The notes beneath the pieces were generated by a model. The model was not told where the DNA came from. It searched no databases and saw only the letters and a program-made list of their open reading frames with translations. The position numbers and the translations under genes are program-made. Positions 33,744 to 47,032 of a stretch of DNA of 64,000 bases are shown here, in pieces. This DNA comes from Spiroplasma citri (GTDB lineage Bacteria > Bacillota_I > Bacilli_A > Mycoplasmatales > Mycoplasmataceae), in contig NZ_CP013197.1 in NCBI RefSeq assembly GCF_001886855.1, positions 682,001 to 746,000 of the forward strand. Reading direction: 5' to 3'. Numbering within the stretch: the first letter of the stretch is position 1; every line of letters starts with the position of its first letter.

Positions 33744-35393
33744 ATGGCAAAAGAAAAAGACTCAGAATCTGTCGTAACTTCTCGTGTCAATTATGGAAAC
33801 ATTATTGATTCTGATCGAGATACAACAGAACTAATGGATAAAAAATTAACGCCAGCAACAATTAAGGTTTTATTAGGGCAATTAGATGAAAATAGTGCCG
33901 AATACCAAATGTTAAAACAAAAATATGTTAATGAAGTTGTTGGAACCAAAAAAACAGGTGTCATTCGTTTAAAGGATAAAAAAAGAAATACTTGAGAAGA
34001 GCAAAGAGCTAAAAGTAAATTTATTGATTATAGTTATCGAGTTGAAAAAGAAATTCCTGTTTTGCAAAGATTAAAAAATCATAAAGCAAAACAAGCAGCT
34101 AGTAAGAAAGTAGGGGCAAAATCAAAATCTTTCTTACCACAACCTTCACCAATAATGTCATTATCAGAAGAAATAACAACTATTACTAAGCAAACAAGTA
34201 TGCCAAAGAAAATGTCTGTTAAAAATTCCAATTCTAAAATAGAAAATTTAATGAAACCACCATCAAAAGATAGTGAGCACATTAATGACCAGTTTACTAC
34301 TTTCTCAACCTGAAATCATTTTGATGCTAATCAGGTTAAAAATAAATTAGAATTATCAAATTCTTTCGAAGATGAACCAAAAACAATTATTCGTCGAAAA
34401 GAAACAGAAGAAGTAACAACAATTCGTCGTGATTTACGACCAATCTTGGCGCAACAAATTTCTCAAATTAAACGAAATGGTTTATCAATTGTTGATTTTG
34501 TTGTTGACCCAAATGATAAAATTGAAATTGAAAAAGGAGATGAAGAAATTCTTGTTCGTTTAATTAAACAATCACCAGTTGAAATTAGTTTAAATGAATT
34601 TGCTGAAAGAGATATTGCTCCACCAAAACCAAAACCAGTTAAAATAATTCGAACAGCAGAAGATCCATTATCAATTGAAGAACGATTAATTTTACGGTTA
34701 GAAAATAAAAGTCGCTTTCATAATAAATTAACTGATGCCGAGCAAACCCAATTAGAACAGTTAAAAACAACTTTTGCAGCAAAACTAAACTATAAACAAA
34801 TAAAAAAAGATCGGCAAACTGCAAAAGCAAAGAAAGCTATTAATAATCAGTCAAACCAAGTAACCATTGATGAGCAAGAATTTTTGTTTGATGAAGATCT
34901 TTATAAAAAAACAAATTATAATCATCGTTATGATGAAACAAAACGACCAAATATTGAAGAACGATTAGTTTATGAGCAAAAAATGACGGAATATTTATTT
35001 GAAGTTCGCCGCCAATATGAACAAGGATATAACCGGCAAATTTCTCAAGAATTAGCTGATTTTAATCGGGCTATTAATTTATCACGAGCAATTAAAGCTA
35101 ATGATGAAGAATTAAACGATGCAATTTTAAAAAACCGTAGTGAATCAATTTCTCTTTTACGCAAGCATGTTATGCTATTAAACCAAAAGCAATATGCTGA
35201 AATTAAATTGCTAAATAAACAAGTTATTAAATATAAAAATACGAAAGGAAACCTTGAAGAGTTTATTAAACGACAAAAGGAATTCCGACGGTTATTAAGA
35301 ATTCGTGATGAAGTTAAAAAAAATCGACAAGCTTTAATTGAATTATTACGAGTGCAAGCAAAACTAATGCAAGACGCACGTAGTAGAAAATAG
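33744..35393 (+). CDS. 549-codon charged coiled-coil protein
   Basis: ATG 33744 follows AAGAGGA and a TATAAT near 33693. One open frame with two TGA-Trp codons. A Ser/Lys-rich disordered first 200 residues is followed by long charged helices (for example SIEERLILRLENKSRFHNKL and EFIKRQKEFRRLLRIRDEV). No membrane segments or signal peptide, so it is cytosolic and perhaps structural. It is the only intact member of a run of similar genes (17064-35907). Not recognised. Confidence 0.7.
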
Positions 35394-35449
35394 TGTATTA
35401 ATTATTAATTATCACCTCGTTAAATATCAACCAAATATTTATAAACCTT

Positions 35450-35907
35450 AAGGAGATAGGAAGTAGCGAGAAATAATAAGAGATATAAAAACAGGACATC
35501 TTTATTTTTTCTAATGAAATGTTTTTTGCAGGTAATCCACAAGATAAGAATCATTTTCTTAGCTATAATGTTTATACTGAAGATAATGTTACAGAAGCAT
35601 GTAATAAAAAGGAATATATTTTATTAAGAAATGCTAAATTACATGGAAAATTGCTTTATTTACATGCAAAAGAAATTAGATTTTTGAAGTTGGCAGAAAT
35701 TAAAGCCCAATTAAGAAATTAAAGCCCAATTATTAGTAGATGGGATTCATGTTCGGGTACAAGAAAAAATCTTTGATTATCAAGAAGCTTTAGCACGTCG
35801 ATATAATGAAGAATTAGTTGAAAAATTAACAGCAGAAGATGAAATTCAATATCGATATGCGCATCAAAAACGAACTAATCATTTTTGACATCGTAAGAAA
35901 CCCTAGG
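35450..35907 (+). pseudogene. Small host protein broken by a 19-bp tandem duplication
   Basis: The open frame from ATG 35519 (MFFAGNPQDKNHFLSYN) stops at 35722 because a 19-bp block (35695-35713) is duplicated exactly at 35714-35732. Removing one copy restores a frame to TAG 35907 (AEIKAQLLVDGIHVRVQEK then helical, ending HFWHRKKP). The true start may lie further upstream, after AAGGAG at 35449. Function unknown. Confidence 0.65.
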
Positions 35908-35947
35908 TTTCTTTTTTACTTACTTAATTAAAGAAAGGAAAAATAAA

Positions 35948-36613
35948 ATGTTAACATTTAAAAAGCGACGTTATTTAACTAAAATTCGGTATGAACTTGG
36001 TTTGCCACCATTGCATTGAAAACAAGAGTTACGTCCTGAACAATATCAGTTATTTGATAAAATTATTGAACGATATGTCCGTACCGTTAATTATATGTGA
36101 TATTTTAAAAATGTTGCTTTTTATGATGATTTTAGTCGCATTACATATTATTTTCCGCGCTTAATTTTAACGCGAAAAAATCTTTACTTTTTAAAAATCA
36201 GAACATTATCTGAACCAGTAACAACAACATTAACAACTCCCGTTTGGGAACAAAGTAAAGGTTTAATTACTTCGCCAATTGTAACGCAACAATTTATGAT
36301 TAATCGAATGATTAAATTACTTGATGCAAAACAATTTTTACGTACTGCCATAATTAATTTAGTTATTATTAATAGCAAAGAACCATTTAGTGTTACTGAT
36401 TTAGTGCCTTATAATAATATTCAAATAATTAGCCAACAAGAAATGCATTGAAGTGATATAATAAAACATATTGAAAAAAACGATGATTTAACTGTTGATC
36501 TTTTTGCCGATGAAGCAATTTTAATGTTACATCATTTATTAAGTGACCATAGTCATCGTCATAATTACCGGCTACAAAAGAGTAGTTTATTTTGTTTATA
36601 TCATTATATTTAA
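35948..36613 (+). CDS. Conserved-looking hypothetical protein upstream of nusB
   Basis: 221 codons, ATG after GAAAGGAAAAATAA. Basic N-terminus (MLTFKKRRYLTKIRYELGLP), mixed alpha/beta centre, His-rich C-terminus (LHHLLSDHSHRHNYR). No membrane segments. It ends 13 bp before the nusB start, so it is probably in the nusB operon. The position suggests an Asp23/YqhY-like slot, but no such signature is visible. Confidence 0.65.
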
Positions 36614-36626
36614 AGGAGTATGTCAC

Positions 36627-37007
36627 GTGTCAAAACGCCAAGAACGCATTAATATTATTAATTTGTTATATCGTCACTTTGTTTTACAGAATGATGTTTT
36701 AACAACAAAACAAGAAGCATATGATTTTTCACAAATGGTAACAACTTCTGTGGAAACAAATCAAGTTGAGGAAATATTAGCAAATCTGTCAGATATTATT
36801 GCAAAGATTAATCAACATTTAAAACCAGGATGAGACTTTGTTCGCTTAAGCAATTATCATAAAGCCGTTTTAGTATATGGAGTTTATGAAATTTGTTATC
36901 AGCACTTAGCAAAAGCAATTGTCATTAATGAAAGTTTAGAAATTTTAAAATTATATGGCGAAGATGTTGATTTTAGTTATATTAATTCAGTTTTAGATCA
37001 AGTTTAA
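36627..37007 (+). CDS. nusB: Transcription antitermination factor NusB
   Basis: 126 codons with GTG start 36627 behind AAAGGAG; an ATG at 36620 is in the wrong frame. The helical protein begins KRQERINIINLLYRH, like the RNA-binding N-terminus of NusB, and ends with the family signature KAIVINESLEILKLYGEDVD and FSYINSVLDQV. With NusE (S10) it binds boxA and supports rRNA antitermination. Followed by an intergenic region and the ABC gene. Confidence 0.88.
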
Positions 37008-37120
37008 TTGCTGAAATGCAAGGATTAATATATAATTTTTTTTATTTTCCTTTTGGTAAAATATTCTAAGCGTATTTATTAATTAAAACTGAATAAATAT
37101 AGTTAGAAAAGGGGTAATCT

Positions 37121-37777
37121 ATGAAACAAGTAGTTATAAAGGAACGCAAAGCAATTGATGCAACGAAATCATTAGTGGGAGTAGTTGATATTACAAAAAA
37201 ATATAAAAATAAAATTGCTTTGAATAACGTTAATTTAGTGATTAATCCAGGTGATCGGATTGGAGTAATTGGAGCCAACGGAAGTGGTAAATCAACGTTA
37301 AGTGAAATTATTTGTGGAATTCGACAACCAACAACTGGTAAAGTTTATCGGCAAGAAAATTTAACAATAGGGTTACAGTTCCAAGAATAAAAATATCCAA
37401 TTGGGATTTCAGTAATGGATATGATTAAATACTATTTAAATACATTTAATATTCCAATGAAAGATGGGCATTTGCGGGAATTGTTACGAACATATCAATT
37501 AATTGGAGTGGAAAATAAATTTGTTGAAGGTCTTTCTGGTGGCCAACAACAACGATTAAATATTTTATTATCAGTAATCCATGACCCAGACTTATTTATT
37601 TTAGATGAAATTTCGACTGGATTAGATATTGAAGTCCGATCAGAAATTTTTCATTTTTTACAAGAAAACATTGTTGATAAAGTGAAAGCGATGTTTTTAG
37701 TAACCCATATGATGAGTGAAGTTGAAGAGTTTTGTGAAAAATATATTTATGTTCACAATGGTCAATTTAACAAATAA
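37121..37777 (+). pseudogene. ABC transporter ATPase with one internal stop
   Basis: ATG 37121 follows AAAGGGG. Walker A GANGSGKST (residues about 50-58), signature LSGGQQQR (about 142-149), Walker B LFILDEISTGLD and the His-loop TH are all present. A single in-frame TAA at 37388-37390, just after the Q-loop region (GLQFQE), cuts the protein at 89 residues. A Ser codon TCA mutated to TAA would explain it. No permease gene follows. The ATPase most resembles ABC-2-type exporters. Confidence 0.8.
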
Positions 37778-37793
37778 CTATTAAAATTAAAAT

Positions 37794-37832
37794 AAAAGAG
37801 AAAGGAAATTGATTAATTTTTCTCTTTCTATC
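37794..37832 (+). terminator. Terminator after the ABC gene
   Basis: AAAGAGAAA/TTTCTCTTT stem with an AT-rich loop. Between it and 37973 only AT-rich remnant sequence is seen. Confidence 0.5.
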
Positions 37833-37973
37833 AAAAAGTAGCAAAAAATTATATTAATAAATTAACAAAAAAATTAAAATATTTAATTATAACAAGTGAA
37901 AATAATGAAGAAATTATTACTAAAATTAAATCAAATGTTGAGGCAATTAATAATTTTACAAAATATAATAGCA

Positions 37974-39390
37974 TTATTTTAAAAAATAGGAATTTAAAAG
38001 ATTATCTGTTTCTTTTAAAATACATTTTCTTTTTGATTTTAATTCATATGCTTTTTTAACTAGTTCAGTTATTTTTAAAATAAAATCTGAAGAAAAAATA
38101 GGAATTTCAATATCTTTCATTTTTTCTTCTCTTAAATGAGGAATTATTGTAGCAATAACAGTACGCCTTTTAGAAGCATATTGACCTATCTCTGTAATTA
38201 GTAACGCTATAAATAGATACTCCGGTGTAAGACCAATATTAATACCATTAGAATTTAATCTTAATCTTTCAACTCCTGATGAAATAAATATATTATCGGC
38301 ATCTGTGATTAGTCCTACTGCGCCAATTTTACAATCTTTAGTAAAAATTTTAAATCATTGACTTTTATATCTTGCTTAATCAATTTATTATATTCAGAAG
38401 AAAGATAATAATCAGGATAAAAATCTGCTTCATGATTAACTATATCAGAAGTTCTTATAAAAGATAGTGAATCATTTTTTTATCAATATAATTAATATAA
38501 TTATCGCTTCCAGGTTCAATACCACTTATCATATCAACTATTTCTCCTAAATCTTTAATATTATGATTTTTTTTAATTCTTTCATGGTATATACGTATAC
38601 TGGATTATAAAAACTAGCATTTCATATATCTGAGTTTTTTAGTTCATCATATGTTATTGAAAAATTCTTTTTTTAGAAATAGCTAAAAAATCAATATTTA
38701 GTTCTTTATAAAATAATTCAATTGCCTTTTTAATTTCATTTTGTGCAAATATATCATTCATAAAAGCTGTTAATTCATTATTAGTTACTGTTTTAAAATA
38801 GTTTTATTTGGTATTGGAATTTCATAATTTTTGAGATTTTTTAAAGATAAAAGTTGTTGTATATTTCCTGTTGTCAAACTATACAATTGATGCTTAGCTA
38901 GTTTAGTGCGAAAATACGCTACTAAATATTCAGGACTAATAGGAGCAAAAGTATTTAATAATGTGATTGTACCAATATGCCTAGGAATTCCTATAATACC
39001 TAAGTACTCTTTTTTATAAATTGCAGAATTTCCTATTATTCCTAAAATAGAAATCAAAACATCATTATCAATAAGATGTGTTCTTTTAAAATTAGTATAG
39101 TCTTCTAAAGAAATATATGAATAATCTGAAATAGAATCAAAATTAATAGTTCCTTTAATAGTTCCTTGTTTAATATTTCTTCCATATAAATATCTTACTC
39201 CAGATTTATTGTTTCTTTTAATATGAGAATGTTCTCCATCAGATATTTTTTTACTTATTTCTTGTAAAGTTATATATTTTATACCTTTTTTAATATTTCT
39301 AACTTTTATGATTTTTAAAAAATAATAAAACATTGGGAGTAATCTATAACCAAATTCTAAATCATTTAATTTAACTGTAAAAATCTTCAT
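37974..39390 (-). pseudogene. hsdS: hsdS remnant (type I restriction-modification specificity subunit)
   Basis: The start at 39390 overlaps the hsdM stop. The first target-recognition domain is intact (YITLQEISKKISDGEHSHIK; SGVRYLYGRNIKQG; LISILGIIGNSAIY; ending NIQQLLSLKNLKNYEIPIP). After 201 codons the frame is lost at 38785. The second recognition domain continues in at least five more short frames to 37974 (DLGEIVDMISGIEPG; VGLITDADNIFISSG; ending LNSYFL). Two-TRD architecture identifies HsdS. No functional protein is likely. Confidence 0.85.
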
Positions 39391-41113
39391 TAGTTTTTTT
39401 CACTTTCCATAATCTTTAATTCCCATTCTTTATATTCTTTAGAAATATTTTTTATATAATCTTCACTAATTTAATTTCCTCGTCTATCATGACCACAAGT
39501 TTCAGCAATTGCCATAAATATTTCATAATTTTCTGGGATTTTTTCTTTTGAAAGTTTTTGGAAAATTAATACACTTGTTTTTGTAGAAGTATTAGGTTGG
39601 AAAGTTTCTATTGGTAAATCAATAATTCCCAAAATCCTCCCTTGGTTTTTAATTCAATTTCTTATAAAAGCAAAAGTATCATTACCAAAAATACCATCTG
39701 GTAGTACAATAGCCATATTGCCACCTTCTTTTAATAATTGAATATTTCTTTCTATAAATAAAACCTGAGGTGCTTCTTTTTCATTTAATTTACCTTTGCT
39801 TCAAATTCCACTTTTTTTATCCTTTTTTCATTTATATGCTAATTCATATTGTTTTAATTTTTCTTCACCTCTAACAGGAATTTTACTTCCAAAAGGTGGA
39901 TTCGTTAATAAAATACTAAATTTTCCCTTATCTATCTTAATACGTGTTTTATAATCTCACGTATTAATATTTTCTAAGGTATCCTCACAAAAAATACCAC
40001 TTTTCCCATCTCCTAAAATTGCCATATAAGCCTTTGCAACTCTTGTCAAAAAGTAATCTTTATCTATTTCTCTAATTTTATTTAATGCAACTTCCATTTT
40101 CTCTTCTTTTAAATTTTCAGCATTTCAATCAAGTCTTTTTCCTTCAATATCTAATTTATTTCATATATATCGTAAAGATTCAATTAAAAAACCATCGCTA
40201 CCACAACTAGGATCTATTATTAAGTCTTCATCATTTGGTTCTAATATTTCAACCATCATTTTTACTACATTTCTTGGTGTAAAAAATTGTCCTTGACCAC
40301 CTTTTAAAGCATGCCCTATAAAAATTTCAAATGCATCAGCAATGATATCCCTTTCTGCTTCAATTAGGCATCAATTTTGAAGTTCGCCAACAATATATAT
40401 CATGGACTTTGCATCTAAAGAAATGTTATCACTAGAATCTATGTTTTCTTTATATTTGCGTTTTACCTTTTCAAATATATTTAATATTCTCTTTTTAACA
40501 TCATTTTCATTTTCATTAATACCTGCTCTAAGCTCAATTATTGATTCAGGTTTGGTAAAACGTTCATCATAAATTTTGCAAAAAATAACATTAATTAATT
40601 GTTGTGCTAATACCTCATCTCTTGTAGCACCAAGTGTATTTGCAAACAAATGATTACGAATAGCTTTAAATGTTCCTTTCAGATTATGTGTAGGTTTCAG
40701 ATCTTTTCTTTTAAACATACCAATATCTTCTAATCTTTGCCCATATATTGGTATATTTGGAATCTCAGAAAAATAGACTTTTCCTTCTTTTTCATATTTC
40801 TTAATGAAAACTCTCTCATCTCCATTAAATCATACTCCAAGTTGTGCATTACAAAATCTTAGATAATCTTGTAATTGAGATTTGCCGTCATTTCTATTTT
40901 TCTTAAAAAAACTCCAATATCAATTGGGTAACTTTTATTTTCATCAGATGGGCGAACTTTAACTCTAAATTGAGGATGTGTTTGAATATTTTCCTTAGGA
41001 TATCCATAATCTTCAACCAAAATTTTAGAAAAAACTTGAACTGCCTCAATTTCTTCAGAAGTACTCTTTACGGATGTTCCAGAAATATAATCTATAATAG
41101 TTTCATTTTTCAT
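39390..41113 (-). pseudogene. hsdM: hsdM remnant (type I methyltransferase subunit with N-terminal HsdR_N-like domain)
   Basis: The N-terminal part (VFSKILVEDYGYPKENIQTH) resembles the HSDR_N-type domain fused to many HsdM proteins. A 1-base loss in a T-run (near 40905-40911) shifts the frame. The remainder carries SAM motif I as DPSCGSDGF (normally GSGGF), catalytic NPPF, and a late TAA at 39471 followed by 26 more codons. So there is one frameshift, one stop and one motif change. No hsdR gene is visible in the window. Decayed type I system or orphan methylase. Confidence 0.88.
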
Positions 41114-41373
41114 TTTTGTAATCTCCCTAAAATTCTCTATTAATTATTCAATAAATGTTACCATAAATCTTATTTCATTATACATAATTAATTTTAATTA
41201 AATACAATAAATTTCTTTAATTTTTTAAAAAAGAGTTGCATTTATTTTAAATGATGTTATTAACAAATTAAAAAGAGACAGAATTTGCTGATTGAATATA
41301 CTTGATGAATTTTTATAAAGAATTTTGTTAAATTTTTGCTTTTTTTAGTAAAAAAAATAAAAAAGGAGAAAAA

Positions 41374-41426
41374 AATGTTAAAAACAAATTTAGGAAAATT
41401 AATAAATGATGATGCTTTATCTTTCA
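41374..41426 (+). pseudogene. 5' fragment of a DNA methyltransferase gene like 48394
   Basis: The first 17 or so codons (MLKTNLGKLINDDALSF) match the start of the methyltransferase at 48394 (MFKTNLGKLINGDALEF) behind the same GGAGAAAAA, then identity stops. It shows that a third copy of the early module once lay here. Confidence 0.7.
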
Positions 41427-41650
41427 TAATAATCACAAAAATAATACCTATAAAAGCATATACAGACATAATAATTAAATGGAAAATCTTTATCATTTCA
41501 ACTCAATATTGAAAAATAAATAAAAGAACTTAAAAAAACAAAAACCAACAATATACCAAAAAAAACAATTAAACTTAATAAAAAAATATCTTTAATAAAA
41601 TCTCTCTTTATTTTTTTATATTCCTTAGTTGTTTTAAATTTCATACCCAT
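41394..41650 (-). pseudogene. Small membrane protein, apparently frameshifted
   Basis: From ATG 41650 the frame gives a basic start and one membrane segment (FLLSLIVFFGILLVFVFLSS). Near 41490 a better second membrane segment (FHLIIMSVYAFIGIIFVIIM) is in another frame. Its 3' end runs into the antisense of the methyltransferase fragment. Unknown function. Confidence 0.4.
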
Positions 41651-41669
41651 AATATAGTCTCCTAACTAA

Positions 41670-41845
41670 ATATTTGTTTAATAAACAATGTTATAAATAA
41701 TGTTTATATAATATTTATTTATTGCAATAAACACTCATTATTAAAAATGTTATAAATAATGCTAATATATTGTTTATTTAATGTTTAATAAACATTGTTA
41801 AATATAAAAATAATAAAAATTGGCACACTGAAAAATACTATTTAA
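41670..41845. repeat. Third, diverged copy of the iteron region
   Basis: Contains TTTAATAAACAATGTTATAAA-type hexamer repeats, the run ATTGTTTATTTAATGTTTAATAAACATTGTTA (41776-41808), and AAAATTGGCACACTGAAAA identical to 32142-32160. The matching second arm AGTGTGCCA is absent. Confidence 0.65.
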
Positions 41846-42402
41846 TTTTTAACAATAGTTATTAAAATATAAAATCATAAGTTTATAATTAAGTTGATAT
41901 TATTATGGCTCTCTCTCTGTATAAATTATTTTAAATAGAAAGGAGAAATAAAATATCGAAGAAATAATAAATTCATTTTTCTATTTAATAAATTCATTTT
42001 TTACAAATGTGATACCATCTATTTTTTGATTATCATGAATGGTATCACCAATTAAAACAATTATTTCACTAATAATAATTTTAATAATAACTTTTAAATT
42101 TATTATTTGAATTTTTAATAAATTAACAAATTTATAAATATTTTTATACAGAGAGAAAACCATATTAACAAATTTATAAATATTTTTATACAGAGAGAAA
42201 ACCATAATAATACCTTAAATATAATTAAATTGATATTTTTACACTATATCACTAGACATTATAGTTTGAGAAGTTTATAATAAAAAAATTGAAAAAAGAA
42301 TGTTATCTGAGTATATTTCAACTAAATATTAGAGATGATGAAGATGAAATGAATCGTTAAAATAAGATTATCAAAAAGTACTTTATATTGTTCTAAAAAT
42401 AC
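41846..42402. other. Gene-poor remnant region before groES with a 42-bp tandem duplication
   Basis: A 42-bp block starting ATTAACAAATTTATAAATAT and ending GAGAGAAAACCAT (about 42122-42163) is repeated directly to 42205. On the minus strand this makes a doubled peptide MVFSLYKNIYKFVN at the start of a 74-codon frame (41981-42205), which I do not accept as a gene with confidence. A partial inverted copy (CTCTCTCTGTATAAA) lies at 41912. Nothing else is recognised. Confidence 0.5.
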
Positions 42403-42431
42403 TTGCATTTTTTAATAAAATTTGTTAAATA
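42403..42431 (+). promoter_or_regulatory. Promoter of groESL
   Basis: TTGCAT (42403-42408) and TAAATA (42426-42431) with 17-bp spacing, 60 bp before groES. No CIRCE operator (TTAGCACTC-N9-GAGTGCTAA) is visible. Confidence 0.45.
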
Positions 42432-42491
42432 TATTATTGGCAGTTACATATGCCATTTGCTAATAGTCATATTAATAAGGAGGAATGTTAT

Positions 42492-44403
<1,912 letters not shown>

Positions 44404-44422
44404 TTAACGAAAAATAATACTC

Positions 44423-44452
44423 AAAAGACTGATTTAAAATCAGTCTTTTTAT
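44423..44452 (+). terminator. Terminator of groESL
   Basis: Perfect AAAAGACTGATTT/AAATCAGTCTTTT hairpin followed by T's, 20 bp after groEL. Confidence 0.85.
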
Positions 44453-44467
44453 ATATTTATTTTTACT

Positions 44468-44903
44468 TTATGTAAACTGTAATGAATTAACTTTACTATC
44501 TTTTAAATTAACCGTTTTTAATGCACTACCATTGTTATCTTTAAAAACATCATAGGTAAAATCAGCAACTTTTGCATAGCCGCTTTAATAATTCCTTGCA
44601 CAGTTCTTAAAATCGGATCTAATACTATTTACATTATTAGATTTATAATGTTTTTATCTTATCAATTTTAATATATTCTGAGACAATTCCTAAGATATTG
44701 TCTTTAAAATATCAAATTGCAATACAAATTAGAGCAATAATGATTAATAAAATAATTGTATAAATAATTCGTTTAATTTTAAGATATTTAATAATTAAGC
44801 ATAATAAAATAATCACGATAACCGCAATTGTTGATGGCATTCCAATTGAAATAATTTTATTTCAAATTTCTTGTGATTTTGTTATATTTGTTAAAAATAA
44901 CAT
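44468..44903 (-). pseudogene. Membrane protein remnant
   Basis: From ATG 44903: 86 codons with two strong membrane segments (PSTIAVIVIILLCLIIKYL; TIILLIIIALICIAIWYF), then a stop near 44644. Coding continues in other frames (GYAKVADFTYDVFKDNN, ending SKVNSLQFT at 44468). At least two frameshifts. Convergent with groESL. Unknown family. Confidence 0.55.
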
Positions 44904-45082
44904 AGTTTTTTCTATCCTTCCTAAGTTATAAAATTTATTATTTATTAATTGCCTTAACAGATAAATTATATCAATTTTATTTATTTATTGTATTAATAAA
45001 ACAAACTGCTATAATCAAATTGTAAAACCTTTGACTCAGGTTAATAAAATAAACACGATTTGCAAGAAAACGAGGAGTATTT

Positions 45083-45217
45083 ATGTTATTAACCTTTTAT
45101 TTTATTGAACTCTTATATTTTAAAAGAACAATAATCTTAACTAATTTTTTACTTACAATTTGAATTTCTTTATTTGTAAAAGAATTCAAACCACCTGATG
45201 TTTTAAATTTATGTTAA
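45083..45217 (+). CDS. 44-codon membrane peptide
   Basis: ATG 45083 follows a good CGAGGAG site. One hydrophobic segment with a basic middle (MLLTFYFIELLYFKRTII). It sits 45 bp before the truncated lipoprotein-like gene. Weak evidence beyond the ribosome binding site and frame. Confidence 0.35.
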
Positions 45218-45262
45218 AAAAATAAAAAACAAAAATTTAAAATATTAAAGGGAAAACTAACT

Positions 45263-45820
45263 ATGAAAAAATTATTAGCTTATTTGGGAACAGTAGCTAT
45301 AGTTGGAAGTGGGATTCCAAGTGTCGTTGCTGTAGTTCATATCATAAAAACATTAATGTAAAATCAATTAAAAATAATATTCAAAATTTTGGGATTGTTA
45401 CAGCAGGAGAAGCAAGATTTAGAGAAAATCGATGATTTGATCATTCTGAATTAAAACCAACGGGCTATTTTTTGCGAGCAGGTTTTAGTTATAAAATTAC
45501 TGTAAATACTAATAACATTCCAGTCGCTTTTGTAATTGGGCAATGAGGAACATATGCTGATTTAGGGATTAATGATGAATATTCGCAATTTACCAAATAT
45601 GGCATTACTGGCAAGATAACTTTAATTACTCCTCATAAATCAGGAATGCTTTATATTGCTGATAATAATCAAACTTCTTTAAAAATATTAAATATAACAT
45701 CTAATAATCCATGAGGTATTATTAAAGTTCCAACTTTTAAAATAAACGAAACAAATGAAAATGAATTTATTCGTTTAGTTCAAACAACTGATTCACCTTT
45801 TGTTGAATTTTGTAGAAACC
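45263..45820 (+). pseudogene. Truncated surface protein with M60-like N-terminal domain
   Basis: Signal-type start MKKLLAYLGTVAIVGSGIPS without a Cys lipobox, broken by a frameshift near 45335. The continuing frame has RENRWFDHSELKPTGYFL RAGFSYKITV-type sequence, the pattern of the N-terminal accessory domain of M60 (enhancin-like) metallopeptidases ('pTGlyl.aGe.i.v'). It is cut at about 45815, long before any HExxH site. Either the 3' part was lost by rearrangement next to the 0.8-kb repeat, or this is only a domain fragment. Family call tentative. Confidence 0.5.
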
Positions 45821-46000
45821 ACACACATTTTGTATTTTTGGTTTTTACAGTTTTGGAAAGTAAATTTTTTTAATATTTTTAATTGAGGAGTTGAAATTAT
45901 GCAAACAAAGCAATATTTTATTTTGCGGTCCCAAAATATTTGTCAAATAAAAAAAGACAATTTATATTGTCTTTAAAATAATTTATGTTATAATATATAC

Positions 46001-46164
46001 AAATTTGTACTTATTCAGTCGTAACAAATTCCTTAAATATTATGTGAATAATCTTCTTGTCTGCTTGTTTGTGGTTGTCAATGGGAACTCGGTTATGAGT
46101 TAAATTCATTCAAGTAGTTCAACATTATTTATTTACTATAATACGACTGAATAAATACAAATTT
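46001..46164. repeat. 164-bp palindromic element, copy 2
   Basis: Arms as at 24243-24406, with one mismatch (GTAC for GTAT) at 46010, so the arms are 22 of 23 paired. Confidence 0.7.
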
Positions 46165-46348
46165 TTTTAATTTTAATAATTATAATTACTATTGTTTTAT
46201 TTTCAATAAGTAATAATCATTACTTATTATCGTGATGATACCGTCATTAAAATTATTTGTCAAATATATAATAAATGAAAATTTGCATATATAATACCAT
46301 ATTTTTTTATTTTTTCTTTAATTTTATAAAAACATGCTATAATTAAAT

Positions 46349-46472
46349 AGCAAGTGATGTTGCGAGTTATTCTAGGTTCTACTTGCAAGTTTAAATAAAG
46401 AAAAGAAACCTTGCCAGTCAATAGTCTGTGCGATACTATAAATAAAAAAGAGATTTAATATCTCTTTTTTTA
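46349..46472 (+). ncRNA. Candidate structured small RNA, copy 2
   Basis: Perfect -10 TATAAT at 46338-46343. The transcript region is the same as 24592-24714 over its whole length, including both competing hairpin arms and the terminator. Confidence 0.55.
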
Positions 46473-46481
46473 TTATTTTTA

Positions 46482-46604
46482 TTATTTATTTGCTAATGCT
46501 TTTAAAGCTTCCATTAATTCTTTATGATTATAAATATCTTGTTCTCATTCATCAAATTTAGATTCCAATAATTCATAATCTTTTTTAGTCATTTTCTTTG
46601 CCAT
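46482..46604 (-). CDS. 40-codon phage/island protein, copy 2
   Basis: Same as 24724-24846 except Glu to Ala near the C-terminus (LKALANK). Convergent with the small RNA. Confidence 0.6.
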
Positions 46605-46771
46605 TTTTATTTATAAAACCTCATTTATAGTAAATCATCTTAATATTTACCTATATTCTTTCTATTTTTTCTCATTAATTATATAAAATATAATTGCTTG
46701 TAAATACCTTTATTACTTGTTTTAAGGGACATATTAGTTAATAAGTTGTATAATGTACGATGAAGCTCTCC

Positions 46772-46808
46772 AAAAAAGCAACTCTTGTTAAAGGGTTGCT
46801 TTTTTATT
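46772..46808 (+). terminator. Terminator; left member of a pair bounding the early module
   Basis: AAAAAGCAAC/GTTGCTTTTT stem. An inverted, near-identical copy lies at 51116-51142, so the two hairpins bracket the 4.3-kb early module like boundaries. Confidence 0.65.
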
Positions 46809-46820
46809 TAAAAACCCAAA

Positions 46821-46989
46821 ATAACTAATTGATTCAAAACAAGGACAGCATCTTTAAATATTTATAATTTTTAAAATAATAAAAAAGTTGTTTCCTTTCA
46901 GAAAAAACCATATTAAATTAAGAAATTAGTAAATAATTCATATATCTACTTAGTAAAGGTGTTGTCCTTGTTTTGTTTCACTTAGTTAT
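46821..46989. mobile_element. MITE-like element, copy 2
   Basis: Inverted relative to 32688-32857; the left arm ATAACTAATTGATTCAAAAC is intact, the right arm more diverged (GTTTCACTTAGTTAT). Confidence 0.65.
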
Positions 46990-47032
46990 ATTAATAAATC
47001 AATCGTTAAATATTAGATTGGAAAAACTAAAA

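Larger units (their letters stand above)
45942..46745. repeat. 0.8-kb direct repeat, copy 2
   Basis: Same unit and orientation as 24180-24988, with few substitutions. Includes the long palindrome (46001-46164), the small RNA and the 40-codon ORF. It covers the otherwise gene-free 45821-46481. The left border cuts into the unrelated truncated gene, the right border into a terminator. Confidence 0.85.

Noticed and set aside
41981-42205. Minus-strand 74-codon frame with a doubled peptide
   Set aside because: Created by a tandem DNA duplication in AT-rich remnant sequence. No good ribosome binding site, and no second copy elsewhere.
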